A stretch of DNA of 64,000 bases from Candidatus Enterovibrio altilux (lineage in GTDB: Bacteria; Pseudomonadota; Gammaproteobacteria; Enterobacterales; Vibrionaceae): the NCBI RefSeq assembly GCF_002381345.1, contig NZ_CP020663.1, positions 186,001 to 250,000 on the forward strand, read 5' to 3'. The position numbers and the translations under genes are program-made. Each line of letters starts with the position of its first letter. Positions within the stretch are counted from its first letter, which is position 1. Of the stretch, positions 31,748-42,696 are shown one piece after another. The notes under the pieces were generated by a model. That model was not told where the DNA came from. It did not search any database and saw only the letters and a list, made by a program, of their open reading frames with translations.

Positions 31748-32134
31748 ATGAATCGTTTTGATCCATTTTATTGGCTTACGCATGTGTATTATGAGGATAC
31801 AGATGTGAGTAGCCTAGTATATTATATCAAGTATTTGCAAAACAAAAGAACTGAACTTCTACGTGCTATTGGTATAACTAACAAAGTACTATTTGAATAT
31901 TACCCTACGTTTATTGTGCATGATATGGACACTAACTTCATTAAATATGAAATTTTGGACGAGCAACTAACCGTTCAAATTATTGTGTCTGAATTACATC
32001 GGTTCAGCTTAACTTTCTGTCAAAATGTAGCGGATTCAGAGAGTAAGATGTTGTGTCGAGCTGTCGTTAAAGTAGCCTATATCTATTTTAATCAAATAAA
32101 ATTCAACCCAACTCAATTCAATCGGAGATTTTAA
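31748..32134 (+). CDS. ybgC: Tol-Pal-associated acyl-CoA thioesterase YbgC, apparently decaying
   Basis: 128 residues in the hot-dog thioesterase position at the head of tol-pal. The start RVYYEDTD is conserved here as HVYYEDTD, with the catalytic Asp present. The following family segment AGGVVYHSNYLKYFERARTE has become VSSLVYYIKYLQNKRTE, losing the two glycines, the active-site His and three residues. The C-terminal half is also poorly conserved. The frame is still open and its stop touches the GTG of tolQ. Its value may now lie in translational coupling to tolQ rather than catalysis; that is inference. Confidence 0.72.
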   Translation: MNRFDPFYWLTHVYYEDTDVSSLVYYIKYLQNKRTELLRAIGITNKVLFEYYPTFIVHDMDTNFIKYEILDEQLTVQIIVSELHRFSLTFCQNVADSESKMLCRAVVKVAYIYFNQIKFNPTQFNRRF

Positions 32135-32821
32135 GTGAATGCTGAACTGTCAATTTTTGATCTGTTTTTGCAAGCAAGCATACTAGTAAAAGTAGTTATG
32201 CTAGTTCTGCTTGGTATGTCAATCGTGTCTTGGGCGATGATCATCAAACGTTCTCAAATTTTATCTAAGGCAGCTGCAAAAGCAGAGCATTTTGAAGACC
32301 ATTTTTGGTCTGGAATGGAGCTTTCTCAGTTGTTCCAAGAGGTACAGGCACGTAAAGAGCAGCTGACAGGTAGCGAGCAAATTTTTTATTCTGGATTTAA
32401 AGAATTTGCGCGCCTGCACCTCAGTAACGGCAAAGTACCAGAGGCAGTTATGGATGGTGCCTCTCGTTCAATGCGTGTATCCCTGTCAAAAGAAGTAGAG
32501 TTGTTGGAAATCAACCTCCCATTTCTTGCTACAGTTGGTTCAATCAGTCCATATATCGGTTTGTTTGGCACTGTATGGGGCATCATGCATGCGTTTATTG
32601 CACTTGGTACTGTAAAGCAGGCAACGCTGTCTATGGTAGCACCTGGCATCGCAGAAGCATTGGTAGCGACTGCAATGGGCTTATTTGCTGCAATTCCTGC
32701 GGTAATGGCATACAACAGGCTGACATCTAGAGTCAGCAAGTTAGAAAATAACTACGTTAACTTCATGGAAGAGTTTTCAAGCATTCTACATCGTCAAGCG
32801 TTTGCTGCACCAAAGGAGTAA
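32135..32821 (+). CDS. tolQ: Tol-Pal system protein TolQ
   Basis: 228 residues, inner-membrane MotA/ExbB-type channel subunit. There are three membrane helices: ~residues 16-35, then the pair around 135-190, which includes [19 protein letters not shown] and [23 protein letters not shown]. It works with TolR to energise TolA for outer-membrane constriction at division. The start is GTG at 32135, immediately after the ybgC stop, with CGGAG seven bases upstream. Very similar to enteric TolQ. Intact. Confidence 0.96.
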   Translation: MNAELSIFDLFLQASILVKVVMLVLLGMSIVSWAMIIKRSQILSKAAAKAEHFEDHFWSGMELSQLFQEVQARKEQLTGSEQIFYSGFKEFARLHLSNGKVPEAVMDGASRSMRVSLSKEVELLEINLPFLATVGSISPYIGLFGTVWGIMHAFIALGTVKQATLSMVAPGIAEALVATAMGLFAAIPAVMAYNRLTSRVSKLENNYVNFMEEFSSILHRQAFAAPKE

Positions 32822-32824
32822 TTC

Positions 32825-33259
32825 ATGGTCTATCAAAGTAAACGGCGTAAACTTACCGCTGAAATAAATGTGGTCCCATACATCGATGTTATGTTGGTGT
32901 TACTGATTATTTTTATGGTAACAGCACCCTTTATCACTCAAGGTGTAGATGTGGATCTTCCACATACTCAAACGGCAAAAATGGCATCAGATAAGGATAG
33001 TAGTGCATTCATTATCGTCGAAATTGACCAAAATGGTGCTTTGGGATTAAGTGTTAACAATGGTGACATGGAGCGTGGGTTATCATTGCCGGATATATTG
33101 GTGCGAGTTAGAGCTGAACTTGTACTCAACCCTACATCGCTTGTTCTTGTGGGTGGCGATGGTAGGGTACCTTATTCAAAAATCATCGTCACATTGGATG
33201 CGTTGAACCAAGAGGGCGTATCCTCTGTAGGACTCATGACTGAACCGTTTGATTCGTGA
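32825..33259 (+). CDS. tolR: Tol-Pal system protein TolR
   Basis: 144 residues, ExbD-type. The single membrane helix holds the essential Asp in INVVPYIDVMLVLLIIFM. The periplasmic domain ends in YSKIIVTLDALNQEGVSSVGLMTEP. It starts 3 bp after tolQ, whose stop is followed by ATTC then ATG. It ends with TGA, showing TGA is used as a normal stop here. Intact. Confidence 0.95.
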   Translation: MVYQSKRRKLTAEINVVPYIDVMLVLLIIFMVTAPFITQGVDVDLPHTQTAKMASDKDSSAFIIVEIDQNGALGLSVNNGDMERGLSLPDILVRVRAELVLNPTSLVLVGGDGRVPYSKIIVTLDALNQEGVSSVGLMTEPFDS

Positions 33260-33271
33260 TATAATAACTAA

Positions 33272-34225
33272 ATGAACAAAAAAGAAAACACAGGATACTC
33301 TGGCGTAACAATTATTTCTGTGTTGCTACATGCAGGACTTTTAGGCGGCTTGCTTTTAGGGGATTATTTTACAAATGTAGCAAGCCACCTCACAGTGAAT
33401 AATATTGAAGCTGTAGTTATTGACTCCAGTCTTGTGAACGAACAAGTGCGAAAAATTCGTGAGCAGCGTAGCGAAACTAAACGACAAGAAGATAATCATC
33501 TTCATCAGTTAAAACAACAAACTAATCAACTTAAGAAACAGCACGAACAAGAAAAAAAACGTCTTCATGAGTTAAGGACTGAGAGATTAGCTGCTGAAAA
33601 AGACATACGTAAGATTGAGACTGAACGTAAACGTATATCTGCAGCCCGTCAGAAGGAAGCAGAAGAACAACATCAGAGAGAAGAAGCGACTCGCATAGCT
33701 AAAGAAAAATTAGCGGCTGCAGAAACTGAGAGGAAATGGCAAGAAGCAGAACAGTATAAAGCTGAAGAAGCTGCTGCACAAGTCAAGGCGAACCGTCAAC
33801 GTGCTGAGCAAAAGCGAAAGAAAGCTGAAGCGCTAAAAATTGAAGAAATCCGCAAACGTAAACTTATAGAGCAAGAAGCTACTCGTAATGAGCTTTTTAA
33901 TGATCTCGAATTTGAATCTGTCAATAGAAATTCGGCTCGAGGAAGATTTATTTTTAATGAAGTTTCCCGTTATGGCGCAATCTATACACAAATGATTCAG
34001 CAAAATTTGCTAGTAGACAGCAGTTTTTTTGGTCAACAGTGTATTGTAAGAATACGGTTATCAAGCACTGGATTTTTATTTGATGTCAATGAAGTGAGCG
34101 GGAATCGCACTTTATGCCGTGCAACACAAACGGCTGTATTAAAAATATCATCTTTCCCAGTTCCTGAAGACAAAGAAATCATAACCAAGCTTCAAAACAT
34201 TGAACTGACGGTGAAACCAAAGTAA
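33272..34225 (+). CDS. tolA: Tol-Pal system protein TolA
   Basis: 317 residues. N-terminal membrane anchor (SGVTIISVLLHAGLLGGLLLG) at about residues 9-30. A long Lys/Glu/Arg-rich coiled-coil domain spans ~55-210. The globular C-terminal domain has the conserved Cys pair (QQCIVRIRLSSTGF and NRTLCRATQTAVLK) and contacts TolB and Pal. The helical spacer is shorter than in E. coli TolA (421 residues total), as in other vibrios. It lies 12 bp after tolR. Intact. Confidence 0.93.
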   Translation: MNKKENTGYSGVTIISVLLHAGLLGGLLLGDYFTNVASHLTVNNIEAVVIDSSLVNEQVRKIREQRSETKRQEDNHLHQLKQQTNQLKKQHEQEKKRLHELRTERLAAEKDIRKIETERKRISAARQKEAEEQHQREEATRIAKEKLAAAETERKWQEAEQYKAEEAAAQVKANRQRAEQKRKKAEALKIEEIRKRKLIEQEATRNELFNDLEFESVNRNSARGRFIFNEVSRYGAIYTQMIQQNLLVDSSFFGQQCIVRIRLSSTGFLFDVNEVSGNRTLCRATQTAVLKISSFPVPEDKEIITKLQNIELTVKPK

Positions 34226-34237
34226 AAGGAATGCTGT

Positions 34238-35584
34238 ATGTTGAAACATGTTTTATTTGGTATGTCTACACTCATGATTACTATCATCCAGCTTGCACAT
34301 GCTGAACTCAAGCTCGTCATAACTGAAGGGGTAAACTCTGCACGCCCTATCGGCATTGTTTCTTTTAAGTGGGAAGGAGAAGGCAAATTACCAACCAATG
34401 TGTCTGATGTGATAGCATCAGATCTTCAACGCAGCGGAAAATTTAGTCCAGTCCTTACTGACACAATGTCACAAACTTTTTACAGCGATAAAAACAAGGA
34501 TTTCAATGATTGGACCGCAATGGGTGTGGATGCATTGGTAACGGGTAAAATAAGTCTTATGCCAGATGGTAAGTACCTAATTGAGTATCAACTTATTGAC
34601 GTTATTAGTGGTCAGTTGACAGGTGGTAAAAGTAAATGGCTATCAACTAACGTTGAATTAGTGCAAGGTCATCTTTTGCTTAACAACCGTAAGACGGTTG
34701 CCGGCAAACAATTACGCCAATATGCTCACCGTATTTCCGATTTAGTTTATGAAAAATTAACGGGTGAGAAAGGAGCATTTTTAACGCGTATTGCATATGT
34801 GGTTATCGATGATGAGTTAGATTATCCGTACCAACTACGCATCTCTGATTATGACGGTTATAATGAATTATTGGTACTACGTTCTAAGCAGCCTTTAATG
34901 TCTCCAGCCTGGTCACCAGACGGAAAAAATCTTGCTTACGTAAGTTTTGAAAACGATCAAGCAGAAATATTTTGCATAAATATTTATACAGGTGAACGCG
35001 AAAAAATTTCAGCATTTCCTCGTCACAATGGGTCACCAATATTTTCCCCAGATGGCAGTAAACTAGCCTTAGTCTTGTCAAAAACAGGAAGTTTACAAAT
35101 TTATATACTGGATCTTAAAACGCGTAAAATGGACCAAATTACCAGAGGGCGCGCGAATAACACTGAACCATTCTGGGATCCAAATGGACAGTCTTTGATT
35201 TTTACCTCGGATAGGGGTGGTAAACCACAGATTTATCAAGTAAATTTAACCAATGGTTCTATTGAGCGGATAACTTGGCAGGGTAGCCAAAACCTTGGAG
35301 GTCAATTAACTCCAGACGGTAAATATCTGGTGATGGTTCACTATTCAGATTCAGGCTACAACATTGCAAGGCAAAATTTACAAACTGGTACCCTTGAAAT
35401 TCTGACCAAAACAATACTTGATGAATCACCAAGCCTTGCACCTAATGGCAGTATGGTAATTTACAGCACAGTACACGAACGTAATAACGTGCTTTCACTG
35501 GTTTCCATTGATGGGAGATTTAAAGCGCAATTACCTGCGACAAACGGTCGAGCCAAGGCACCATCATGGTCCTCATTCCAATAA
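34238..35584 (+). CDS. tolB: Tol-Pal system periplasmic protein TolB
   Basis: 448 residues. Signal peptide [17 protein letters not shown] is cut before Glu at ~24. The N-terminal D1 domain ([12 protein letters not shown]) is followed by a six-bladed beta-propeller with repeats such as [32 protein letters not shown] and [15 protein letters not shown]. TolB binds Pal and the TolA C-terminal domain. It follows tolA by 12 bp and precedes pal by ~33 bp. Intact. Confidence 0.95.
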   Translation: MLKHVLFGMSTLMITIIQLAHAELKLVITEGVNSARPIGIVSFKWEGEGKLPTNVSDVIASDLQRSGKFSPVLTDTMSQTFYSDKNKDFNDWTAMGVDALVTGKISLMPDGKYLIEYQLIDVISGQLTGGKSKWLSTNVELVQGHLLLNNRKTVAGKQLRQYAHRISDLVYEKLTGEKGAFLTRIAYVVIDDELDYPYQLRISDYDGYNELLVLRSKQPLMSPAWSPDGKNLAYVSFENDQAEIFCINIYTGEREKISAFPRHNGSPIFSPDGSKLALVLSKTGSLQIYILDLKTRKMDQITRGRANNTEPFWDPNGQSLIFTSDRGGKPQIYQVNLTNGSIERITWQGSQNLGGQLTPDGKYLVMVHYSDSGYNIARQNLQTGTLEILTKTILDESPSLAPNGSMVIYSTVHERNNVLSLVSIDGRFKAQLPATNGRAKAPSWSSFQ

Positions 35585-35617
35585 TATTTGCGCGTATTTG
35601 AAATTAAGGAAAATAAA

Positions 35618-36142
35618 ATGAAATTAAATAAAGTACTTAAGAATTTGGCTGTTACACTACCTATGTTTACTATAGTGGCATGTAGCTCAATTGATAGCTT
35701 AATTGATAGCAGTGGTTCTCAACCAATAAACGATGCAAAAACCACAGTCATAACCCCAGTAATAGATGATGGTCACAGTAGCTTAATGGAACATGAGCTC
35801 CATAATAATAAATTACGTCAATCTCAAACTGTTTATTTTAATTACAATGACTATTCTGTAAGTCTAACGTTTGAAGACATGCTAAATGCACACGCTGCAT
35901 TCCTGCGTACAAATAATAGTATTAATGTTATTGTAGAAGGTCATGCTGATGAACGTGGCACACCTGAATACAATATTGTGCTGGGTGAGCGTCGTGCAAA
36001 TGCAGTGGCTAAATACCTGCAAACACTAGGTGTTCCAGCATCTCAAATTGTTATTGTGAGCTACGGCGAAGAAAAGCCATTGATGCTAGGACAAGGTGAA
36101 GATGTATATGCTAAGAACCGTCGTGCGGTTCTGGTTTACTAA
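35618..36142 (+). CDS. pal: Peptidoglycan-associated lipoprotein Pal
   Basis: 174 residues. I use ATG at 35618 because AAGGA sits nine bases upstream and a lipoprotein signal follows. An in-frame TTG at 35588 would add ten charged residues ahead of the signal peptide and is unlikely. The lipobox is TIVAC with the modified Cys at ~22. The C-terminal OmpA-like domain carries the peptidoglycan-binding motif [20 protein letters not shown] and YGEEKP. It anchors the outer membrane to the wall and is a substrate for Lnt, also encoded here. Intact. Confidence 0.95.
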   Translation: MKLNKVLKNLAVTLPMFTIVACSSIDSLIDSSGSQPINDAKTTVITPVIDDGHSSLMEHELHNNKLRQSQTVYFNYNDYSVSLTFEDMLNAHAAFLRTNNSINVIVEGHADERGTPEYNIVLGERRANAVAKYLQTLGVPASQIVIVSYGEEKPLMLGQGEDVYAKNRRAVLVY

Positions 36143-36160
36143 GTTAGCAGGTAAATCATT

Positions 36161-36898
36161 ATGAACAGTAACACATTACGTTTTTTTTCGTTGGCGTTAC
36201 TGGTGAATGTGACAGCCTCTGTGGTTGCCACACCTGCTACGGTGACTGAGTTAGGGGGTGGAAGCAGTAGCTCCGCTGAGCGATTGGAGCGAATGCTAGA
36301 AATACGCAACCAAATGCAAATGAATATGCAACGTCAGCTTGCACAAATAGCAGACGAATTAGATGAAATGCGCGGCACTGTTGAAGAAAATAGTCACACG
36401 TTAAATCAGATACTAGAACGACAACGCAATTTGTACAAAGAAATTGATATTCTACATAATGCCAAGCGAGAATCTGTGGTTGAAAATAAGCTTAAAAAAC
36501 CTTCTACATCGGAAGTCTATTCAAGCAATCAGTTTGAAAATGAAGAATACGATGCTGCGGTTAACCTAATTCTTAAAGAAAAAAACTACACAGGTGCGAC
36601 ACAGGCCTTTAATATATTTTTGATTGAATACCCTCAGTCTATTTATAAACCAAACGCACATTACTGGCTGGGACAACTTTACTTTTCTAAGAGTGAACTA
36701 GACTTAGCCAAGCAGCATTTCGATGCAGTAAGCCACCATGCTAAATCAAGTAAACGCGCTGATGCATTACTTAAACTAGGCATGATTGCAGATCGTCAAG
36801 GTGATAAAGTGAATGCGCAGATATTGTTCCAAAATGTCATAAAAGAATACCCTAGAACGACCACCGCAAGCCAAGCTGAAAAGCAAATGAAAAAATAA
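36161..36898 (+). CDS. cpoB: Cell division coordinator CpoB (YbgF)
   Basis: 245 residues. Signal peptide ending VVATPATV, then a coiled coil at ~35-100 that trimerises the protein. TPR repeats lie in the C-terminal half: AVNLILKEKNYTGATQAFN, HYWLGQLYFSKSELDLAKQHF and RADALLKLGMIADRQGD. It links Tol-Pal action to PBP1B during division. It is the last gene of the operon, and a rho-independent terminator follows 21 bp after its stop. Intact. Confidence 0.92.
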   Translation: MNSNTLRFFSLALLVNVTASVVATPATVTELGGGSSSSAERLERMLEIRNQMQMNMQRQLAQIADELDEMRGTVEENSHTLNQILERQRNLYKEIDILHNAKRESVVENKLKKPSTSEVYSSNQFENEEYDAAVNLILKEKNYTGATQAFNIFLIEYPQSIYKPNAHYWLGQLYFSKSELDLAKQHFDAVSHHAKSSKRADALLKLGMIADRQGDKVNAQILFQNVIKEYPRTTTASQAEKQMKK

Positions 36899-36918
36899 AA
36901 AAATTTTCTTACTTAGAT

Positions 36919-36950
36919 AAAAGCCGACATTATATCGGCTTTTATCTTTG
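36919..36950 (+). terminator. Rho-independent terminator of the tol-pal operon
   Basis: Stem AAAAGCCGA / TCGGCTTTT (9 bp) with loop CATTATA, followed by a T-rich tail. It begins 21 bp after the cpoB stop. Confidence 0.9.
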
Positions 36951-37066
36951 TTACTCTTCAACTAGATATACACAAGTAATTTAAAAATCAAGGATTATAT
37001 GAGTATAGAACTCATATCTTTCTTTCAAATCTCTGCCACCCTAGGCTTAAATACAACAATATGCGG

Positions 37067-37075
37067 TGTATAATA
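37067..37075. repeat. Left 9-bp target-site duplication of composite relic 15
   Basis: TGTATAATA immediately left of the IS right end. It matches TGTATAATG at 38330-38338 in eight of nine positions. Nine base pairs is the expected length for the IS903 group. Confidence 0.8.
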
Positions 37076-38329
37076 AGCTTTATTTCTTAATTCATGCTTA
37101 GATAGCAAATCTTTTCATGATTCACTATTAAATAATCGCTTCGTTGTGAACACACCTAATCCTGTCAGCTTATTTAACGCTTTTACCATAACGTTAGTTT
37201 CACAAATCTAAGATAGTGTAATCCCTGCAACTCAATATCCCTACAGAAAATTTTTTAATTCAAAATATTGCCGTTTTTGATAAGGAATACTTATGGTAAT
37301 CAAATCTCGTTTTCCAATGCTGATTGGAATGTATAATTTCTGGTAACTGATCACTAAATTTCGCGAATAACCTCGTTTTCAAAAAATTGCTCCCTTTCTT
37401 AGTGGTATGAATGGAACCGCTCGTTTAATATGAACGATATCATAAGCACCATCGGCTGACATTTCATTAATTTTTAAACGGGCTTCTTTCAATAAGTTAA
37501 GTAGCACTGCACCGTCAGTCACATTTGATGCACTTAATTAAGCACCAATGATTTAATGCATATTTATATCTACCGTTAAATCTAACTTACGTCAGACTCC
37601 CCGTTTTCCATCAGTTCCATGCTTCTTTACTTTCCATTATTCTTCACCGTAAACTGTGATCCCCGTAGAATCAATAGCTAAGTGCTATATTCTTCCTTTA
37701 TTCTGCATCTTAAACGTAATGTTAACCGTTTTGGCTTGCTTGCTAATGCATAAATAGTGAGGGTATGACAATGGCGGTTGAACAAGTTTGAAAACAAAGT
37801 TAATTAATTCTTGCAGACCTCTAAATTGCATTGAAAATACGCATTTAACCATGAAGGCCGCAGTAATGACTAAGTCGTTAAATAAACGTGTTATTCCACA
37901 ATTACCCTGCTGAGTTTAATTCCATAGCTAAATAATTCCTGTATCCATAAAAAATAATAGTTAGCAACGATGGATTAAAGCTTACTAATACTGCTTCCAG
38001 TTAGTTGTTTTGTAGCAAAGATTGTTCATACACTCGCATATTTAAGTGAACCTAACTGTTTAAAGTATTTAAAAATTTAGTTCTCTTATTTAAAAAATAA
38101 AGTCGGTTATCATAAACGTTACCTAAAAGGGATAGCAATGATTCGAATCAAAAAACTACTGGGAGAGACATTGCGCCTAAGGGCTTACGATGCCCAGGCT
38201 AGTGAAAGCTAGCAATGATAAAAGCGTTAAATAAGCTGGCTGGATTAGGCACACCTAACACGAAAGTGATTTCCTAATAATGAATCATGTGAAGATTTGC
38301 TATCTGAACTCGAATTAGGAAACAAAGAC
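37076..38329 (-). mobile_element. IS903-like composite relic 15 with target duplication
   Basis: Right end AGCTTTATTTCTTAATTC at 37076, minus-sense body, left end near 38103 fused to GGTTATCATAAACG, and inverted extra right end to GGAAACAAAGAC at 38329. The whole 1254-bp composite, not just the inner IS, lies between the two 9-bp repeats. The transposase frame is broken in many places. Confidence 0.9.
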
Positions 38330-38338
38330 TGTATAATG
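38330..38338. repeat. Right 9-bp target-site duplication, containing a -10-like TATAAT
   Basis: TGTATAATG directly after the composite. The TATAAT at 38332-38337 is a consensus -10 hexamer 31 bp before the nadA ATG. I see no good -35 within the adjoining IS end. Confidence 0.75.
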
Positions 38339-38368
38339 ACCGGATTATAAGCATGTCTGAGTAAACCG

Positions 38369-39430
38369 ATGAGCCAAGTTATAAATACCGTCGAAACGGT
38401 ATACTCGTTTCCTCCAAAACCGGAGGTATTATCCACCTTTCAAAAGGCCAGCTACATCGAGAGTATTAAACAGCTGCTAAGAGAAAAAGATGCTGTGATA
38501 ATTGCTCACTATTACACTAACCCAGAAATTCAAGCGCTCGCAGAAGAAACGGGAGGATTCGTAGGTGACTCACTGGAAATGGCAAAATTTGGCAATAAAT
38601 TTTCTGCAAAAATTCTTCTGATTGCTGGAGTTCGTTTTATGGGTGAAAGCGCGAAAATTTTGACACCTGAAAAAACTGTTCTTATGCCAACACTAGATGC
38701 TGAATGCTCACTTGATATCGGTTGTCCAGAAGACAAGTTTACTGCGTTTTGCGATGCGCACCCTGATTATACTGTTGTGGTGTACACCAACACTTCTGCT
38801 GCGGTAAAAGCACGTGCTGATTGGGTCGTTACCTCATCTATTGCGTTGGAAATCATTGAATATCTTGATGAACAAGGTAAAAAAATTATTTGGGGGCCTG
38901 ATCGTCACCTAGGTGCTTACATTGCTCATAATACTGGAGCCAATATGCTGTTGTGGCAAGGAGAGTGTATTGTGCATAATGAATTTTCTGCAAACGCGCT
39001 GAAAAACATGAAAGAAGTGTACCCTGATGCAGCAATTCTTGTGCATCCTGAGTCTCCAGCAAGCGTAGTATTATTAGCTGATGCTGTAGGTTCTACCAGC
39101 CAACTTATTAAAGCAGCAAAAGAGTTACCACACCAAAAAATGATTGTTGCGACAGACAAAAGTATTTTCTTCAAAATGCAGCAAATTGTACCAAAAAAAG
39201 AACTAATTGAAGCTCCCACAGCAGGAGCAGGCGCAACATGTCGTAGTTGCGCACATTGTCCTTGGATGGCAATGAATGGCCTTCAGGCGATTAAACGTGC
39301 GTTAACAGAAGGCGGTGATCAGCATGAAATTCAAATTAATGAAGCAATTCGCTTGAAATCACTGGTCCCATTGAACCGTATGCTGAACTTTGCAGCAAAG
39401 TTTCGACTGCCAGTGAAAGGCAATGCATAA
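38369..39430 (+). CDS. nadA: Quinolinate synthase
   Basis: 353 residues (E. coli 347). It condenses iminoaspartate with dihydroxyacetone phosphate to quinolinate in NAD synthesis. The [4Fe-4S] Cys ligands are recognisable in [22 protein letters not shown] and the C-terminal [10 protein letters not shown]. Substrate-binding [23 protein letters not shown] is cut here to the conserved [10 protein letters not shown] and GDSLEMAKF. The ATG at 38369 fits family N-termini. A composite IS inserted 30 bp upstream and duplicated a -10-like sequence. Intact frame. Confidence 0.95.
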   Translation: MSQVINTVETVYSFPPKPEVLSTFQKASYIESIKQLLREKDAVIIAHYYTNPEIQALAEETGGFVGDSLEMAKFGNKFSAKILLIAGVRFMGESAKILTPEKTVLMPTLDAECSLDIGCPEDKFTAFCDAHPDYTVVVYTNTSAAVKARADWVVTSSIALEIIEYLDEQGKKIIWGPDRHLGAYIAHNTGANMLLWQGECIVHNEFSANALKNMKEVYPDAAILVHPESPASVVLLADAVGSTSQLIKAAKELPHQKMIVATDKSIFFKMQQIVPKKELIEAPTAGAGATCRSCAHCPWMAMNGLQAIKRALTEGGDQHEIQINEAIRLKSLVPLNRMLNFAAKFRLPVKGNA

Positions 39431-39531
39431 GATTTAATCTTCTTGCACGTTTAAAAAAAATCATGGATTCATTAAATCAAACATAGTAGACACCCGTGAT
39501 AAACTATAAAATTTTATTTTAATTGTGAATA

Positions 39532-40809
39532 GGATTTGTTTCCCAATTTAAGTTCAAATAGCAAGCCCAAACATAATAGGTTATTGGATAATTACTTTCA
39601 TTTCAGGCATACTTAACCCTGTTAGCTTATTTAACGCTTTTACCATAGCGTAGCTTTCACCCATCTGAGCTTTGTCAGCCCTTAGGCTCAATGTTCATCC
39701 AATTAACTTTTTGATTCAAAACATTGCCGCCTCTGGTAGGAAATGTTCATGCATGGGAATCATACCTTGCTTTTCAATGCTTATTTAAACCGTATAACTT
39801 CTGGTAACTGATCGCTAAATTACGCGAATAACTTCGTTCCCACAAAGTTGTTCCTTTTCTTGGGGGATAAGTGGAACCACTCGTTTAATACGAACAGTTT
39901 CATAACATCGTCTGGATTATAAGCACCATTGACTTATATTTTATTGATTTTTTGATTAACCTGTTTGAACAAGTTAGGTAGCACTTGGCCACCAGTCATA
40001 TTTAACGCACTGAACGCAGCAGCAATGATTTCATGCGTCTTTATATTTACCTTGAAATGTAACTTTGGCTAAACTAACCATTTCCATCAGTGTCATGCTA
40101 TATTACTTACTATTCGCTCTCACCGTAGATTTTTAACTCCGTAGCATAGATGGCTAGGGGCAAGATTATTCTTTTAGCCTTCATCTTGAATGTGACGTTA
40201 ACCATTGTAGCTCGTTTGCTAATGTCTGACTAGTGAGGGCATGGCACAATGGCAGTTGAGCAAGTTTGAAACAAAACTAATTAATCCTTGCAGGTCTCTC
40301 AATGGCATTGAAAACACGCATTTAACCATGAGCGCCATCGTAATAGCTAAGTTACTAAATAAAGGAGGTCTCCCATGATCACACGACTTAGTTTGATTCC
40401 ATAGCTAAATATTTTTTTCACCAATCCAGAATGTTAGCGAGCCACTATTGATTAAAGCTTGATTATACTGCTTCCTGTTAGTTATTTTGCAGCGAAGCGT
40501 GTTCATAGGCCTGAATATTTAAGTGAGCCTAGCTATTTATCGTGTTGATTGACAATTCAGTTCCCTAATTGAGTAACTCAAGACGGTTACCACCAACGTT
40601 TCTTAGCAAAAACAGCAATGGTGCGAGTTAAAAAACACTTGAAGGAGCATGGAACTTAAGAGCTTATAATGCTCAGATTAGCGAAAGCTGAGCCATAATA
40701 AAAGCATTAAATAAGCGAACTGGGTTAGATATACCTAAAATGAAAATAATTGTTTCATGGTGAATCATCTTGAAATTTACTATCTGAACGTATATTAGGA
40801 AATAAAATT
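39532..40809 (-). mobile_element. IS903-like composite relic 16 (minus, full span)
   Basis: Right end GGATTTGTTTCCC at 39532, minus-sense body, left end at ~40583 (GAGTAACTCAAGAC) joined to GGTTACCACC, and inverted extra right end to GGAAATAAAATT at 40809. The flanking 9-mers (TTGTGAATA and CTTGACATA) match only partly and are not a convincing target duplication. Confidence 0.87.
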
Positions 40810-41170
40810 CTTGACATAACTCAATAAAAAAATGAATTAATATCCAAAATTAACGGAAATGCATTATAAAGTCATGGATATATTTATTAAGGTAAGCACT
40901 ATTTTTAAAATACAACTATTTATTGAATAGATAACCAGCGTAAAAATGATAATAATATCATCATTATGATAACCGAATAACCTCATTTAACATAGTCCAT
41001 GCGCATAAACAGCTTGCAAATTAACGCCAAATTTAGACTCACCCCCCATCATTTTACTGGTTACTAAGAATACAAAGAGGTAAAATTGCAGTTCTGAACT
41101 TTACAGGCTTAAACAATCAAGGCATCATTTGCCAGTCAAAAATGAATGAGAGCTAGCCTAAGAGGATTAA
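40810..41170. other. Upstream region of infA
   Basis: AT-rich, no gene recognised. It must contain the infA promoter(s) but no single best hexamer pair stands out. Vibrios usually have clpA or aat near infA; no trace of either was identified. AGAGGA precedes the infA ATG as the ribosome-binding site. Confidence 0.4.
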
Positions 41171-41389
<219 letters not shown>

Positions 41390-41407
41390 TCCTCTCGTCT
41401 CACAAAT

Positions 41408-41440
41408 ATAAAAAACCCGACCCATGCGGCGGGTTTTTTT
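41408..41440 (+). terminator. Rho-independent terminator of infA
   Basis: AAAACCCG ... CGGGTTTT stem with a GC core around ACCCATGCGG, ending in seven T residues, 20 bp after the infA stop. Confidence 0.9.
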
Positions 41441-41598
41441 ACCAATACTTATGTTTCAATTAACTACGAGTATCAAACAGATTCATAAGCAGCTTATAAA
41501 CCTCATCTACTAATAACGAGCAGGCTTTGTCATAGTACCTTTCACACCGGAAGCGCTATGAACCAACAATAAAAACGTGTCTATTAAGCATCAGTTAT

Positions 41599-42190
41599 AA
41601 CTTTGTTTCTTAAATAATGAAACTAAATTTTCAATCAACACTCTAGACAGCTAGACTAACTTAAATATTCAGGTCTATGAGCAAGCCATGCAGCTACTGA
41701 ATCAAACTAAGCAGGGCAATAGCGAGAGACTTCGTTTATTTAGCAACTTAGCTATTCCAATGATTTTTATGGTTAAATGCGCATTTATATTTAATGCTCA
41801 ATGTAACTTGCGCCAAACTGCTGTTTCCCATCAGAACCATGCTTTTTTACTCGCCGTTAGTTTCCACCATAGACTTTTAATCCGTAGAACCAATAACTAA
41901 GCACTGGATGATTCCTTTAGTCTTCGTCTTGAATGCAACATTAACCATTTTAGCTCGCTTGCTGATACATAAAATTTTTCATAATTACCACGCTTAGTTT
42001 GATTCCATAGCTAAATAGCTTCGTCATTAATCCAGAGTATTAGTGAGTTATGATTGATGAAAGCTTTATTACACTGTTTTCGGTTAATTGTTTGACAGCG
42101 AAGCTTATTCATAAACCTGAAGATTTACGGTAGCCTAACTGTTTAAAATGTAAATTGATAATTGAATTTCCTGACTTAGGAAACTAAACC
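41599..42190. mobile_element. IS903-like relic 17, palindromic with two left ends
   Basis: Plus-sense left half (41599-~41787) switches to minus sense within TGCGCATTTATA and continues to a second left end (CTTAGGAAACTAAACC) at 42190. In other copies GCGTATTT occurs at both joined positions (GTTAAACGCGTATTTTCAAT and the complement of AAATACGCA), so the inversion probably arose at this 8-bp word. The result is a ~590-bp element bounded by two left ends. Confidence 0.82.
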
Positions 42191-42696
42191 ATTTGTCGCT
42201 AAAAACTTAGGGTTTTTCCATGCAGGAAGGCAAAGATAACCGAAGCCGTTAATATCGATTAAACCAGCGTTTAAATTATTAGTATTTAAGCTTTTATATA
42301 GTCAATAATTTTATTTAAACAACATAGAATATGACGTTGGCGTTTAGTACGTTTTTTATGCACAGCCAGTTAATGATGGTATACATCCAGTAATGAAATG
42401 GTGGCGTAAATTCAATTAATGAGAAGAATAAAAAGCAACCTTATTTTCAGTAGCGTAAAAATTAGATAATTGCTACTACCTGTTACGGAATAAATCTTGT
42501 AGAATCACAGCAGTTAAGAAAACTAATACAATAATGTTTGCGTCTGCATGAGTGCTGGTGGTTTCGGTTTGATAAAAATCAACTCATTCTGAAATTGAAG
42601 TCAAATTAATCAAATTCCTTAACTTTTAGAGCTATTTAGTCAGCTTGGTAAGTTAAAAAGGTTAGCCCATAGAAGAATCTGAGTCAGGAGATACAG
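42191..42696. other. Region upstream of glyA, no gene recognised
   Basis: About 500 bp without a recognisable frame; AT-rich. It should contain the glyA promoter and leader. CAGGAG lies seven bases before the glyA ATG. No riboswitch fold was recognised by eye. Confidence 0.45.

Noticed and set aside
38297-38337. Outward -35 in the IS right end forming a hybrid promoter with the target TATAAT at nadA
   Set aside because: The hexamer at the right distance is CTCGAA (two of six matches); TTGCTA is 29 bp away. No acceptable -35 by eye.
39431-39478. GATTTAAT ... ATTAAATC inverted repeat after nadA as a terminator
   Set aside because: The arms are AT-only, 32 bp apart, with no T-run after the second arm.
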